Assembly (NCBI GenBank): GCA_046290435.1
Contig: JBKAGO010000035.1
Span: 124,001 to 188,000, forward strand
DNA length: 64,000 nt
From: CAVQUE01 sp046290435
GTDB lineage: Bacteria > Actinomycetota > Acidimicrobiia > Acidimicrobiales > UBA8592
Direction: 5' to 3'
Positions 8,671 to 17,347 of the stretch are shown here, piece by piece (position 1 is the stretch's first letter; the number at the start of each line of letters is the position of its first letter). Made by a program: the position numbers and the translations under genes. The notes beneath the pieces were generated by a model, which did not search any database, had not been told where the DNA came from, and was given only the letters and a program-made list of their open reading frames with translations.

Positions 8671-9744
8671 TCAGAGCCCGAGAGCCACGCCGGATTCGAG
8701 GTCGTCGATGGCCGCCATGGTGCGTCCCACCAACGCATCGAAGAACGCCTCGCCCCGGGCGTTGCTGCGTTCCATCGTCATGGTCGACACGAACATCACC
8801 CCGTACAGCAGCGATCCTTCGCGGTAGCCGTCGACGACCAGCTGCCGTGGCAGCAGCTCTTCGCCCACACCCTCGGCGCGCAGGGTGTCGATGTAGAGAT
8901 CGATGAGCTCCCACTCGTTCGCCCGACGGACCTCGGGCGAGAGGTTCGTGACCAGGAAGTAGACGAGGTCGCTCGAGCCGGGCACGCGCATCGCTCCCTG
9001 CCAGTCGATCAACGCGAACGAGCCATCGGTGCCGAACATCATGTTGTCGAGCCGGAAGTCGCCGTGGCAGATGGTCATCGGCTTGTCGACGAAGCGTTCG
9101 ATGAACGCCGGAACGTCGGGGGCGAACCGCTCGACCCAGTCGAGCGCCCTCGGCGGGACAGCGGCTCCGTAGTGGTCGACGAAGGCATTCCAAGAGGCCT
9201 CGAACATCGGGACGATGGCAGCGGTCATCGGGCCCTCGAGCGACGGGATCCAGGTGAGCTCGTGCACCTCGGAACCGCCGTAGAAGCGTGCATGGAGCCG
9301 GGCCAGGCGCTCGACCACGATGCGGGCCCGAGCGATGTCGGCACCCGCGACCTGATCGCCGGCCACCAGGGGTGCGAGATCCTCGAGCACCAGCGCCCAG
9401 GTGTCGCTGCCGGGATCGGCGACGTTGACGTAGCACCGCGGCACCTGGATCCCGATGGAGTCGGCGAGCTCGGCATAGAAGCGGGACTCGCGCTCGTACA
9501 TCCCCATCATCTGGCCGACGGCGCGGCCGCCCGGGTCGGCCGTCGGCAATTTGACGATGACCGAGGCCGGTGCGTCGGGTGCGGCGTCCTGCCAGCCGAG
9601 AGCGACCCGCCCGAGCTGGCCGACGAACCCCTCGCCGGCGCCGATGACCGTCACCTGCGACTCGGCGAGGGTCCCATGGGCGCCGAGGGCCTCGGCCAGC
9701 CAGTCGTGCATCCGATCGTCGATCGTCACCGGTACGTCCACCAT
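8671..9744 (-). CDS. APH-like phosphotransferase family protein
   Basis: Protein-kinase-like small-molecule phosphotransferase of 357 residues (aminoglycoside/choline/ecdysteroid kinase superfamily). The catalytic loop is ICHGDFRLDNMMF, with the Asp of HGD and the metal-binding Asn, followed by LIDWQGAMRVPGSSDLVYF, where the Asp of IDWQ is the second metal ligand. An N-terminal lobe with VIVKLP supplies the ATP lysine. Homologues in actinobacteria are often annotated near CoA-linked or steroid metabolism, but the true substrate is unknown. ATG at 9744. It converges with the SDR gene; ruvB follows on the same strand after 134 bp. Confidence 0.8.
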   Translation of the reverse strand: MVDVPVTIDDRMHDWLAEALGAHGTLAESQVTVIGAGEGFVGQLGRVALGWQDAAPDAPASVIVKLPTADPGGRAVGQMMGMYERESRFYAELADSIGIQVPRCYVNVADPGSDTWALVLEDLAPLVAGDQVAGADIARARIVVERLARLHARFYGGSEVHELTWIPSLEGPMTAAIVPMFEASWNAFVDHYGAAVPPRALDWVERFAPDVPAFIERFVDKPMTICHGDFRLDNMMFGTDGSFALIDWQGAMRVPGSSDLVYFLVTNLSPEVRRANEWELIDLYIDTLRAEGVGEELLPRQLVVDGYREGSLLYGVMFVSTMTMERSNARGEAFFDALVGRTMAAIDDLESGVALGL

Positions 9745-9878
9745 ACGCGGAGCCTAGACGAGTGTGACCGGCGACACATCCCGGTTGGTGTCGCAACGGA
9801 ATCGGCCCGGCCGAGTCGGGGCTTCTCCGCCCAGGCCTGCCGCGCCCGTCGTCCGCTCCGACCGCAGCCGGCGGCGGG

Positions 9879-10925
9879 TCAGTCGAACAGTCCGGGCGGC
9901 AGGCCCTGGGAAGCAGCGTCGCTCGGCGGTGTGAGGCCGAGGTGGGCCCATGCGGCCGGCGTGACGACCCGACCGCGTGGCGTGCGCATCAGCAGGCCCT
10001 GCTGGATGAGGAACGGCTCGTAGACGTCCTCGACGGTCTCGGTGGGCTCCGACACCGAGATCGCGAGCGTCGAGAGACCCACCGGTCCGCCCCCGAACCG
10101 TTCGACGATGGACGACAGGATGGCCCGGTCGACCTTGTCCAGACCGAGGGGGTCGACACCGAACACGGCGAGGCCGGCATCGGCGACGGCGTGATCGATG
10201 AACCCGTCGGCCTTCATCTCGGCGTAGTCGCGCACCCGTCGCAACAGCCGGTTGGCGATGCGTGGTGTGCCGCGGGCACGACGGGCGATCTCGCGGCTGC
10301 CGTCGCCGTCGATACGCACACCGAGGATCCCAGCGGCCCTGGTGACGATGGCGTCGAGATCGTCGGCGTCGTAGTAGTCGAGCCGGGCGACCAGGCCGAA
10401 GCGGTCGCGCAACGGCCCGGTGATGAGACCGGTGCGGGTGGTGGCGCCGATGAGCGTGAACCGCGACACCGGGAGACGCACCGAGCGGGCGGCCGGCCCC
10501 TTGCCGAGCACGATGTCGAGCTGGAAGTCCTCCATCGCCGGGTACATGACCTCTTCGACGCTGCGCGAGAGGCGGTGGATCTCGTCGATGAAGAGCACGT
10601 CGCCGTCCTCGAGCTTGGTGAGGATGGCGGCGAGGTCGCCGGCACGTTCGAGCGCGGGCCCCGACGTCGTGTGCATTGCCACACCCATCTCGGTGGCGAC
10701 GATGTGGGCGAGGGTGGTCTTGCCGAGTCCGGGTGGCCCGGCGAACAGCAGATGATCGGCGGCCTGGCCACGCCTGCGGGCCGCCCCGAGGACGATCTCG
10801 AGATGATCCTTGAGCTCGGTCTGGCCGACGAAATCGGCGAGAGTGCCGGGGCGGAGCCCGTTGTCGGCGAACTCGACGTCGAGGTCGTCGTCGCTGGGTT
10901 CGGGCGACAGCATCTCCTCGCGCAC
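9879..10925 (-). CDS. ruvB: Holliday junction branch migration ATPase RuvB
   Basis: AAA+ motor that drives branch migration of Holliday junctions as a hexamer on RuvA. The 348-residue product has DFVGQTELKDHL, Walker A GPPGLGKTT, Walker B DVLFIDEIHRLS, sensor 1 LIGATTRTGLI and the C-terminal winged-helix domain ending TPRGRVVTPAAWAHLGL. The start is GTG at 10925: GAGGGG seven bases upstream overlaps the ruvA stop codon, whereas the ATG four codons later has no spaced site. Eleven bases separate it from ruvA, so ruvC-ruvA-ruvB form one operon. No SOS box is visible in front of ruvC. Confidence 0.97.
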   Translation of the reverse strand: MREEMLSPEPSDDDLDVEFADNGLRPGTLADFVGQTELKDHLEIVLGAARRRGQAADHLLFAGPPGLGKTTLAHIVATEMGVAMHTTSGPALERAGDLAAILTKLEDGDVLFIDEIHRLSRSVEEVMYPAMEDFQLDIVLGKGPAARSVRLPVSRFTLIGATTRTGLITGPLRDRFGLVARLDYYDADDLDAIVTRAAGILGVRIDGDGSREIARRARGTPRIANRLLRRVRDYAEMKADGFIDHAVADAGLAVFGVDPLGLDKVDRAILSSIVERFGGGPVGLSTLAISVSEPTETVEDVYEPFLIQQGLLMRTPRGRVVTPAAWAHLGLTPPSDAASQGLPPGLFD

Positions 10926-10936
10926 GACGGTGCCCC

Positions 10937-11536
10937 TCAGACCCCGGCTGCCAGGCGCTGCAGCGCCAACTTCAACAAGATCGCACTGTCGCCCTCGTGT
11001 GGGAGTTCGCGCATGGCGGCGGTGATCTCGTCGGCGCCGTAGCCGAGCCCGTCGAGCGCCTCACGCACGTCGGCCAGCGCCGATGGTGCCGACGTCGATC
11101 CCCTGCCGGTCGTCGCGGGGGCGACACCGTCGGAGACCTGCAGCTTCTCCTTGAGTTCGACCAGCAGCCGGGCCGCGGTCTTCTTGCCGACACCGGGCAC
11201 CAGGCAGAGCGCAGCGATGTCCTCGGTGGCGAGCACGAACGCGAGTGCGCCGGGATCGTGGACGCCGAGGATGGCGAGCCCCAGCGCCGGACCGACGCCG
11301 TGCGCGGAGATCAGGGCCTGGAAGCAGACCCGTTCCTCCCGGCTGACGAAGCCGTAGAGGGTCTGGTCGTCCTCGCGGAAGTGGTGATGGATGTGGACGA
11401 ACACCTCGGCGCCGAGCTCGCCGAGTGACGCATTTGTGGTCGGGGCGACGGTGACGCGGTAGCCGACACCGCCGACGTCGACGACGATCTCGCCGCCGGT
11501 GCGTTCGACCAGCACACCACGCAGGAAGGCGATCAT
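10937..11536 (-). CDS. ruvA: Holliday junction binding protein RuvA
   Basis: DNA-binding subunit that holds the four-way junction for RuvB. The 199-residue product starts MIAFLRGVLVER, has the OB-fold block GGVGYRVTV, two helix-hairpin-helix motifs (ISAHGVGPALGLAIL and LVPGVGKKTAARLLVEL) and the C-terminal UBA-like domain III (ADVREALDGLGYGADEITAAM) that contacts RuvB. The ATG at 11536 overlaps the ruvC stop codon by four bases (ATGA), which indicates translational coupling. Confidence 0.96.
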   Translation of the reverse strand: MIAFLRGVLVERTGGEIVVDVGGVGYRVTVAPTTNASLGELGAEVFVHIHHHFREDDQTLYGFVSREERVCFQALISAHGVGPALGLAILGVHDPGALAFVLATEDIAALCLVPGVGKKTAARLLVELKEKLQVSDGVAPATTGRGSTSAPSALADVREALDGLGYGADEITAAMRELPHEGDSAILLKLALQRLAAGV

Positions 11537-12036
11537 GCGCTGAGCCGCCCTCGTCGGGGCTGGGGCGCCGGACAGTGGGCGAGATGGCAGAGGGCGAGGG
11601 CCACGGCATCGGCGGCGTCGACGGGACGCAGCGGATGCTTGATACCCAGCAACGCCTGCACCATGGCCTCGACCTCGTCCTTCGATGCGCTGCCGTCGCC
11701 GGCGACGGCCTCCTTGACCTGGTTGGGAGAGTATTCGACGACCTCGGCGCCGACGGCGACCGCCTCGGCCATGACGATGCCGCTGGCCTGGCCGACCGAG
11801 ATCGCGGTGCGGACGTTGTGCTGGAACAGCACCCGTTCGATGGCGACGACCGTGGGCGACAGCTCGGCCATCAAGGCCCGCATCTCGAGCTGGAGATCGT
11901 GGAGGCGGACCGGGACGGTGTCGGACGGCTCGGTGCGGATGACGCCGGCGGCGACGGCGCGGTTGCGTCGACCCTCGACGACGACGGCTCCGTACCCGCA
12001 TCGGGTGAGCCCCGGATCGATCCCCAGCACGAACAT
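11533..12036 (-). CDS. ruvC: Holliday junction resolvase RuvC
   Basis: Endonuclease that cuts Holliday junctions symmetrically. The 167-residue product has the RNase H-fold acidic residues in order: Asp7 in LGIDPGLTRCGYG, Glu67 in VVAIERVLF, and Asp140 and Asp143 in RPVDAADAVALALCH. Length is normal for the family. ATG at 12036 precedes the conserved FVLGIDPG directly. It is the first gene of the ruvCAB operon; upstream on this strand lies a tandem palindromic repeat instead of a recognisable LexA site. Confidence 0.96.
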   Translation of the reverse strand: MFVLGIDPGLTRCGYGAVVVEGRRNRAVAAGVIRTEPSDTVPVRLHDLQLEMRALMAELSPTVVAIERVLFQHNVRTAISVGQASGIVMAEAVAVGAEVVEYSPNQVKEAVAGDGSASKDEVEAMVQALLGIKHPLRPVDAADAVALALCHLAHCPAPQPRRGRLSA

Positions 12037-12089
12037 CTGTACGAGGCTAGCGGCTGACCCCCCGACAGCTGTGCATCCCCGCGGTCATC

Positions 12090-12203
12090 GGTTCCGGCGC
12101 CGAAACCTCCTGCTCTGGCAACCATTTTCGGCGCCGGAACCACTGGCCGGCGGTTCTGGCGCCGAAACCTGTTGCCCTGGCGACGATTCTCGGCGCCGGA
12201 AGC
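12090..12203. repeat. Two tandem palindromic units (REP/BIME-like)
   Basis: Unit 1 (12090-12141) consists of GGTTCCGGCGCCGAAA and its exact reverse complement TTTCGGCGCCGGAACC around a 20-base centre. Unit 2 (12152-12203) is a diverged copy starting GGTTCTGGCGCCGAAA, ending in TCGGCGCCGGAAGC, with a similar centre (CCTgTTGCcCTGG against CCTcCTGCtCTGG). The repeat period is 62 bp. It lies in the 269-bp divergent gap between ruvC and an ABC transporter gene. Confidence 0.8.
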
Positions 12204-12305
12204 GATGTCCCGTCGGATCGGGTGGGACCGGGCCGTTCGGACCATTCGCCGCTCCCCCGGCCCTGCCGCCGCCCTCGGCGCTCATGGCAGCACCCGCCCG
12301 GCCGA

Positions 12306-13334
12306 ATGGCACACGTGGAATCGTCGACCGACCTCGCACCCCCGCCCGCCCCGATGGCCACACCGGCCCCCGCCGTCGAGCTCCGCGGCGTGCGCAAACG
12401 CTTCGGTGGGGTCCAGGCCCTCGACGGGCTCGACATGAGCATCCCCAGCGGCGCCATCACCGTCCTCCTCGGCCCCAACGGGGCCGGCAAGACCACCGCC
12501 ATCCGATCCATCACCGGCGCCCTCCCCGTCGACGAGGGAACCGTGCGGACCTTCGGCCTCGACCCCACCGTCGAGGGCGAATCCGTCCGGCGCCGCTGCG
12601 GCGTCGTCTCGGCCAAGCCCGCCCTCTACGACCGCATGAACGGCTGGGACAACCTCGCCTACGCCGCAGCGCTCTACGGCGTCGAGGGAGACATCGACGC
12701 AGAGATTCGCGCCGCCACCGCCAGGTTCGGGATCGACCACGCCCTCGACCAGCAGGTCGGCGGCTTCTCCACCGGCATGAAGACCCGGCTGGCGCTCTCT
12801 CGGGCACTGCTGAACTCCCCCGATCTCCTGCTGCTCGACGAACCCACCTCGGGCCTCGATCCCGAGTCGTCGCACGCCGTGCTCGCTCTCATCCGCGAAA
12901 TGACCCGTGAAGGCATCACCGCGGTCATGTGCACGCACCTGCTCGTCGAGGCCGAGGGCCTCGCCGACCAGATCGTCATGCTCGACGACGGCATCAACCT
13001 GCTGTCGGGTACCCAGGAGGAGCTCATCGGCACCTACTGGCCCGAACCGGTCGTCCGCTTCGACGCCGAGAACCCCGACGCACTCGACGCCCTGGCCACG
13101 ATGCCCCACGTGCGCAGCTACCGACGAGACCACCGCATCACCGCCGAGATCGCTGCTGATCGCGTGGCCGACACCGTCGCCGCACTCGTCGGGGCCGGCG
13201 TCCGGCTCACCCGCATCGAACCCCACCGCCCATCCCTCGAAGAGCTCTACTTCCGTGTCCGTCGCGAGCACAAGGAGCGACGGGTCACCCAGCCCCCACC
13301 TCCCGAGCTCGCCACCGTAGGAGGCCCCCGATGA
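12306..13334 (+). CDS. ABC transporter ATP-binding protein (ABC-2 type)
   Basis: ATPase subunit of an exporter of the DrrA/NatA type, 342 residues from ATG 12306. Walker A GPNGAGKTT, signature GGFSTGMKTRL (STG in place of the usual SGG), Walker B LLLLDEPTSGLDPES and the His switch in VMCTHLLVEAEGL are present. The C-terminal ~90 residues form the accessory domain usual for this class. A later ATG at 12354 would give a more compact N-terminus; neither start has a clear ribosome-binding site. The permease gene overlaps its stop codon by four bases. Confidence 0.87.
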   Translation: MAHVESSTDLAPPPAPMATPAPAVELRGVRKRFGGVQALDGLDMSIPSGAITVLLGPNGAGKTTAIRSITGALPVDEGTVRTFGLDPTVEGESVRRRCGVVSAKPALYDRMNGWDNLAYAAALYGVEGDIDAEIRAATARFGIDHALDQQVGGFSTGMKTRLALSRALLNSPDLLLLDEPTSGLDPESSHAVLALIREMTREGITAVMCTHLLVEAEGLADQIVMLDDGINLLSGTQEELIGTYWPEPVVRFDAENPDALDALATMPHVRSYRRDHRITAEIAADRVADTVAALVGAGVRLTRIEPHRPSLEELYFRVRREHKERRVTQPPPPELATVGGPR

Positions 13335-14164
13335 GGCACATGAACTGGGGGCGGGTCTTCACCATCGCCCGCTACGACCTCAAGCAACTCCTGCGCTCCA
13401 AGGACTTCCTGATCCCGATGGCGATCCTCGGAGCGCTGTTCTTCGTGATCCTTCCGTTCCTGCTCCTGATGAGCATCGGGGCCATCGGCCGCATCGGCCA
13501 GATCCAGAACATCTCCTCGGCACTCGAGATGCTGCCGCCCCGGGCCCAGGAGGCCATCCAGGGCGACGACCCCACCGCACGGACCCAGTACGCGCTGGCG
13601 GTGTACCTCTTCGCCCCACTCGCGGTGATCGTGCCGTTGACCATCTCGTCCGCGGTCGGTTCGGCCACCATCGTCGGCGAACGAGAGAAGGGCACCGGGG
13701 AGTTCCTGGCCCACTCCCCCGCTGCGACCAACGAGATCTACCTCGGCAAGCTCATCGCCAGCCTCGTGCCCGGCTACCTGACGACGATCGTCGGATTCAG
13801 CATCTACTCGGTGATCGTCAACTCGATCGTCGGGCCCAAGGTGGGGGGCTGGTTCTTCCCCACCGCCGACTGGTGGCTCCTGATGCTGTGGGTCGTGCCG
13901 CCGTTCCTGTGCTTCGCGCTGTCGCTGGTGCTGCGTCTGTCCGCCCGGGTGAAGTCCAGTGCAGCCGCCCAGCAGGCCTCGGGCCTGGTGACTCTCCCGC
14001 TGATCGTGGTGGCGTACAGCCAGTCGACCGGGACGCTGTTCGGCGCCGGCGGCGCCACGATCTTCATCGGCTTCGTGGCCTGGCTCGGCGCGCTGTGGGC
14101 ACTGACACGAGGCATGCGATCGGTGCGTCGCGGTCGCCTGTTGGGCGTCGCCGACGAGGGCTGA
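13331..14164 (+). CDS. ABC-2 type transporter permease
   Basis: Membrane subunit partnering the preceding ATPase; 277 residues with about six hydrophobic segments. The cytoplasmic block GEREKGTGEFLAHSPAATNEI is the E-x-E-x-G-T-type coupling region found in the ABC-2 / CcmB-like permeases. ATG at 13331 overlaps the ATPase stop (ATGA), so the two are translationally coupled. The cargo is unknown; no regulator or immunity gene is adjacent. Confidence 0.83.
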   Translation: MRHMNWGRVFTIARYDLKQLLRSKDFLIPMAILGALFFVILPFLLLMSIGAIGRIGQIQNISSALEMLPPRAQEAIQGDDPTARTQYALAVYLFAPLAVIVPLTISSAVGSATIVGEREKGTGEFLAHSPAATNEIYLGKLIASLVPGYLTTIVGFSIYSVIVNSIVGPKVGGWFFPTADWWLLMLWVVPPFLCFALSLVLRLSARVKSSAAAQQASGLVTLPLIVVAYSQSTGTLFGAGGATIFIGFVAWLGALWALTRGMRSVRRGRLLGVADEG

Positions 14165-14184
14165 CGGGACCACTCGCGCCTCTC

Positions 14185-14201
14185 CGACGACGTTGTCGTC
14201 G
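14185..14201. terminator. Hairpin between convergent genes
   Basis: CGACGAC and GTCGTCG form perfect 7-base arms around GTT, centred between the ends of the ABC permease gene and yebC. No U-tract follows, so intrinsic termination is only a suggestion. Confidence 0.35.
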
Positions 14202-14225
14202 CGACGCCGGCGGGATCCGGTCGGG

Positions 14226-14975
14226 CTAATCGGCTGCGGCCTGCAGAACCTCGTCGGGGACATCGAGGTTGGCGTAGACCTCGTCGATGTCGTCGAGTTC
14301 TTCGAGGACGTCGAGCAGGTTGAGGATCTGCTTCGCAGCGCCGACGTCGGTGATGGGCACGGTCTGGGTCGGCAGGAAGGTCAGATCCGCCGACTCGAAC
14401 GCGATGCCGGCCTCGGCCAGGGCGTCACGCAACCCGTTGAGGTCGGTCGGTTCGCACGTGAGGCGCCACGTGTCGCCCTCGTCGACGAGATCCTCCGCTC
14501 CGGCGTCGAGGGCCACGAGCATGACCTCGTCCTCGTCGATCTCGCCGGGCAACACGATGACGCCCTTGCGTTCGAACTGCCAGGCGACCGCCCCGGGTTC
14601 GGCGAGGGACCCGCCGTTCTTCGACAGCGCCGACCGGACCTCGGAGCCCGTGCGGTTGCGGTTGTCGGTGAGCGTCTCGATGTAGAGCGCGACGCCGTGG
14701 GGGGCATAGCCCTCGTAGGTGACGTTCTCGTAGTTGACGCCTTCGAGCTCACCGGTGCCGCGCTTGACGGCACGCTCGATGGTGTCGAGGGGCACCGAGG
14801 CGTCGCGGGCCTTCTGGTACATGGTCCGGAGCGTCGGATTGGCGTCGATGTCGCCGCCACCCTGGCGGGCAGCCACCTCGACCTGCTTGATCAGCTTCGC
14901 GAAGAGCTTGCCGCGCTTCTTGTCGGCGGCGCCCTTCTTGTGCTTGATCGTCGCCCACTTGGAGTGTCCGGACAT
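14226..14975 (-). CDS. yebC: YebC/PmpR family protein
   Basis: 249-residue member of the YebC/PmpR/TACO1 family, described as transcriptional regulators and more recently linked to translation of difficult (proline-rich) stretches. The diagnostic start MSGHSKWATIKHKKGAADKK is intact, followed by LFAKLIKQVEVAARQGGGD and the acidic C-terminal domain with DEVYANLDVPDEV. The start at 14975 is fixed by MSGHSKW, although the frame stays open upstream. It occupies the same position relative to pdxT and ruvC as in mycobacteria, here with a TetR gene between it and pdxT. Confidence 0.95.
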   Translation of the reverse strand: MSGHSKWATIKHKKGAADKKRGKLFAKLIKQVEVAARQGGGDIDANPTLRTMYQKARDASVPLDTIERAVKRGTGELEGVNYENVTYEGYAPHGVALYIETLTDNRNRTGSEVRSALSKNGGSLAEPGAVAWQFERKGVIVLPGEIDEDEVMLVALDAGAEDLVDEGDTWRLTCEPTDLNGLRDALAEAGIAFESADLTFLPTQTVPITDVGAAKQILNLLDVLEELDDIDEVYANLDVPDEVLQAAAD

Positions 14976-15089
14976 CGAGTGGAACCTCTCGGCAGTCGTC
15001 TCTGGGAGACCCGTAGCGTACTGCGGCCCCTGCCGGCCTTCGATGCTGGCGCCCGAACCCACGAACAACCACCGACGGCAGCCGAAGGA

Positions 15090-15758
15090 TCAGCGGGCGA
15101 TGGTGTGGTCGTCGACGGACCGCACGAGCCCCTCGATGACGATCATCAGACCGTCGATGGCCTCGCGTTGGAGGTCGGCATCGTGGGAATAGCCATCGGT
15201 CAGCCCGATGGCGAACGCTCGCACCAGTTGGGTGACCGGGCGCCGGGTCGAGGGCGCCAGCTCGCCCGCGGCGATGGCCCGATCGATGATCTTCTCGAAG
15301 AAGTCGATCCGCCTCGGGTCGCTCTGTCCCAACTCGCCCTGCAGCTCGGGATAGCGGCCCACGTCGATGCGCACACCGGACAGGAACGATGCGAGCGACG
15401 GGTCTTCGATGTTCATCTCGTTGGCGGTGGAGAACACGGCCTCGAGGGTCTGGACCAGGCCGGAGGAACCCGCGATCGCTTCGTCGAAACGATCGTAGAC
15501 GTGGGTCTGCGCCGCGCCGTACACCTCTCGATAGAGGTCGACCTTGGACTCGAAGTGGTAGTAGATCGAGCCGGTCGTCACCCCTGCCGCCTGCGCGATG
15601 ATGCGGTTGCTCGTCGCCCCGTAACCGAACTCGGCGAAGGCTCGGCGGGCCGCATCGAGGATCCGCGCACGCGTGTCGACAGCGGGCGCCGTCGATGTCC
15701 GTCGAGGTGCGAGCTGGTTCGTCACTGCGATGACAGAGCTTGCCACAGTGGGCAGCAT
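15090..15758 (-). CDS. TetR family transcriptional regulator
   Basis: Dimeric repressor-type regulator, 222 residues. The N-terminal DNA-binding domain is clear: ARILDAARRAFAEFGYGATS followed by the helix-turn-helix NRIIAQAAGVTTGSIYYHFE and SKVDLYREVYG. The helical C-terminal ligand domain is unlike any whose effector I know. The start is uncertain: ATG at 15758 or GTG at 15725, neither with a good ribosome-binding site; the domain begins well after both. Target genes are unknown; the neighbours yebC and pdxT are housekeeping, so it may act elsewhere. Confidence 0.85.
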   Translation of the reverse strand: MLPTVASSVIAVTNQLAPRRTSTAPAVDTRARILDAARRAFAEFGYGATSNRIIAQAAGVTTGSIYYHFESKVDLYREVYGAAQTHVYDRFDEAIAGSSGLVQTLEAVFSTANEMNIEDPSLASFLSGVRIDVGRYPELQGELGQSDPRRIDFFEKIIDRAIAAGELAPSTRRPVTQLVRAFAIGLTDGYSHDADLQREAIDGLMIVIEGLVRSVDDHTIAR

Positions 15759-15807
15759 CGCGAACGGACGGCGCGGGTGACCGGTGCAGGCGCCGCCGCG
15801 CATCGGG

Positions 15808-16380
15808 TCACATCTGCAGGAAGAGCTCGTGGATCCGCGCGTCGTCGGACAGCTCGGGATGGAACGCCGCGACCATGACCGCCCCCTGGCGGCACAGCAC
15901 CGGCTGATCGTCGACCGAGGCGAGCACCTCGACATCGGCCCCGGCCTTGTCGACGATGGGGGCCCGGATGAACACCGCCGGGAACGCCTCGTCGAGGCCG
16001 GTCACGTCGAGATCGGCTTCGAAGGAGTCGCGTTGGCGCCCGAAGGCATTGCGACGCACCGCCAGGTCGATCGCACCCAGGGGCTCCTGATCCGGACGGC
16101 CGTCGAGGATCTCGCGGGCCAACAGGATCATCCCGGCGCAGGTACCGAACACGGCCATGCCGGCGGCGATGCGATCGGCGAGCGGTTGGCGCAGCGCGTT
16201 GGAGTCGAGCAGGAACGACATGGTCGTGGACTCGCCGCCGGGCATGATCAGCCGATCGACTGCGGCCAGATCCTGGGGCAGCCTCACCGCCACTGCGTCA
16301 TGCCCGAGCGATTCGACGACTGCGAGGTGGCGGGCGAACGCCCCTTGCAGCGCCAGCACACCGACGGTGTCGGTGCTCAC
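15808..16380 (-). CDS. pdxT: PLP synthase glutaminase subunit PdxT
   Basis: Class I glutamine amidotransferase subunit that feeds ammonia to PdxS for de novo pyridoxal 5'-phosphate synthesis. The 190-residue product has VGVLALQGAFARHL, the oxyanion block MPGGESTTM, the nucleophile Cys81 in FGTCAGMILLA and the His-x-Glu of the triad in AFHPELSDD. The ATG overlaps the pdxS stop codon by four bases, so the two are coupled and made in a fixed ratio for the 12:12 complex. Confidence 0.96.
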   Translation of the reverse strand: MSTDTVGVLALQGAFARHLAVVESLGHDAVAVRLPQDLAAVDRLIMPGGESTTMSFLLDSNALRQPLADRIAAGMAVFGTCAGMILLAREILDGRPDQEPLGAIDLAVRRNAFGRQRDSFEADLDVTGLDEAFPAVFIRAPIVDKAGADVEVLASVDDQPVLCRQGAVMVAAFHPELSDDARIHELFLQM

Positions 16381-17273
16381 CAGCCCCGGTCTTCGAGGTG
16401 CATGTCGAGGTCGTCCATGCCGATCCCGGTCATCGGTGTGCCCAGGCCCCGGCTGACCTTCGCGAGGATGGCCGGATCACGGAAGTTCGTCGTGGCCTCG
16501 ACGATGGCCTTGGCCCGCGGCGCGGGGTCGGCGGACTTGAAGATGCCCGAACCGACGAACACCGACTCGGCGCCGAGCTGCATCGCCAACGCGGCGTCGG
16601 CGGGCGTGGCGATCCCACCGGCGCAGAACAACGGCACCTGCAACCATCCGGTCTCTGCGACCTCCTGCACCAACGGCAGCGGCGCTTGCAGGCGCTTGGC
16701 CCACTCGAACAGCTCCGGCTCGTCGGCCTGGGTGATCTTGCGGATGTCGCCGATGATGGAGCGCAGGTGACGCACGGCCTGGACGATGTTGCCGGTGCCT
16801 GCCTCGCCCTTGCTGCGGATCATGCAGGCGCCCTCGCTGATGCGGCGCAGCGCCTCGCCGAGGTTGGTGGCGCCGCACACGAACGGCACCGTGAACGCGA
16901 ACTTGTCGATGTGGTGGGTCTCGTCGGCGGGGGTGAGCACCTCGGATTCGTCGATGTAGTCGACGCCGAGCGACTCGAGGATCTGCGCCTCGACGAAGTG
17001 CCCGATGCGGGCCTTGGCCATGACCGGGATCGTGACCGACGCCTGGATCGCCTCGATCATCTCGGGATCGCTCATGCGGGCCACGCCGCCATCGGCGCGG
17101 ATGTCCGCCGGGACACGCTCGAGGGCCATCACGGCCACGGCGCCGGCGTCTTCGGCGATGCGGGCCTGCTCGGCGTTGACGACGTCCATGATGACGCCGC
17201 CCTTGAGCATCTCGGCGAGACCACGCTTGACGCGGATGGTGCCCGTGGCACGTGAGGAAGATTCGGTCGACAT
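16377..17273 (-). CDS. pdxS: PLP synthase subunit PdxS
   Basis: (Beta-alpha)8-barrel synthase that combines ribose 5-phosphate, glyceraldehyde 3-phosphate and ammonia into pyridoxal 5'-phosphate. The 298-residue product starts with a short tail, then VKRGLAEMLKGGVIMDV, with the substrate Lys in PVMAKARIGHFVEA and the phosphate-binding block GEAGTGNIVQAVRH, and ends in GIGMDDLDMHLEDRGW. ATG at 17273 is chosen; the frame is open further upstream but the family starts here. It is first of the pdxS-pdxT pair. Confidence 0.97.
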   Translation of the reverse strand: MSTESSSRATGTIRVKRGLAEMLKGGVIMDVVNAEQARIAEDAGAVAVMALERVPADIRADGGVARMSDPEMIEAIQASVTIPVMAKARIGHFVEAQILESLGVDYIDESEVLTPADETHHIDKFAFTVPFVCGATNLGEALRRISEGACMIRSKGEAGTGNIVQAVRHLRSIIGDIRKITQADEPELFEWAKRLQAPLPLVQEVAETGWLQVPLFCAGGIATPADAALAMQLGAESVFVGSGIFKSADPAPRAKAIVEATTNFRDPAILAKVSRGLGTPMTGIGMDDLDMHLEDRGW

Positions 17274-17347
17274 GGCGGCCAGCGTATCGTCGCCCACCGT
17301 CGTGGCCGTGGTCGTTTCGTACCCGTCGACGCCGATGCGCCGGGCTC

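Noticed and set aside
8661..8681. CGGGGTCAGAGCCCG as a further copy of the GGGGTC repeat
   Set aside because: It overlaps the stop codon of the phosphotransferase gene and lacks the shared flank; coincidence is likely.
12037..12089. LexA/SOS box in front of ruvC
   Set aside because: I looked for GAAC-N4-GTTC type sites and saw none.
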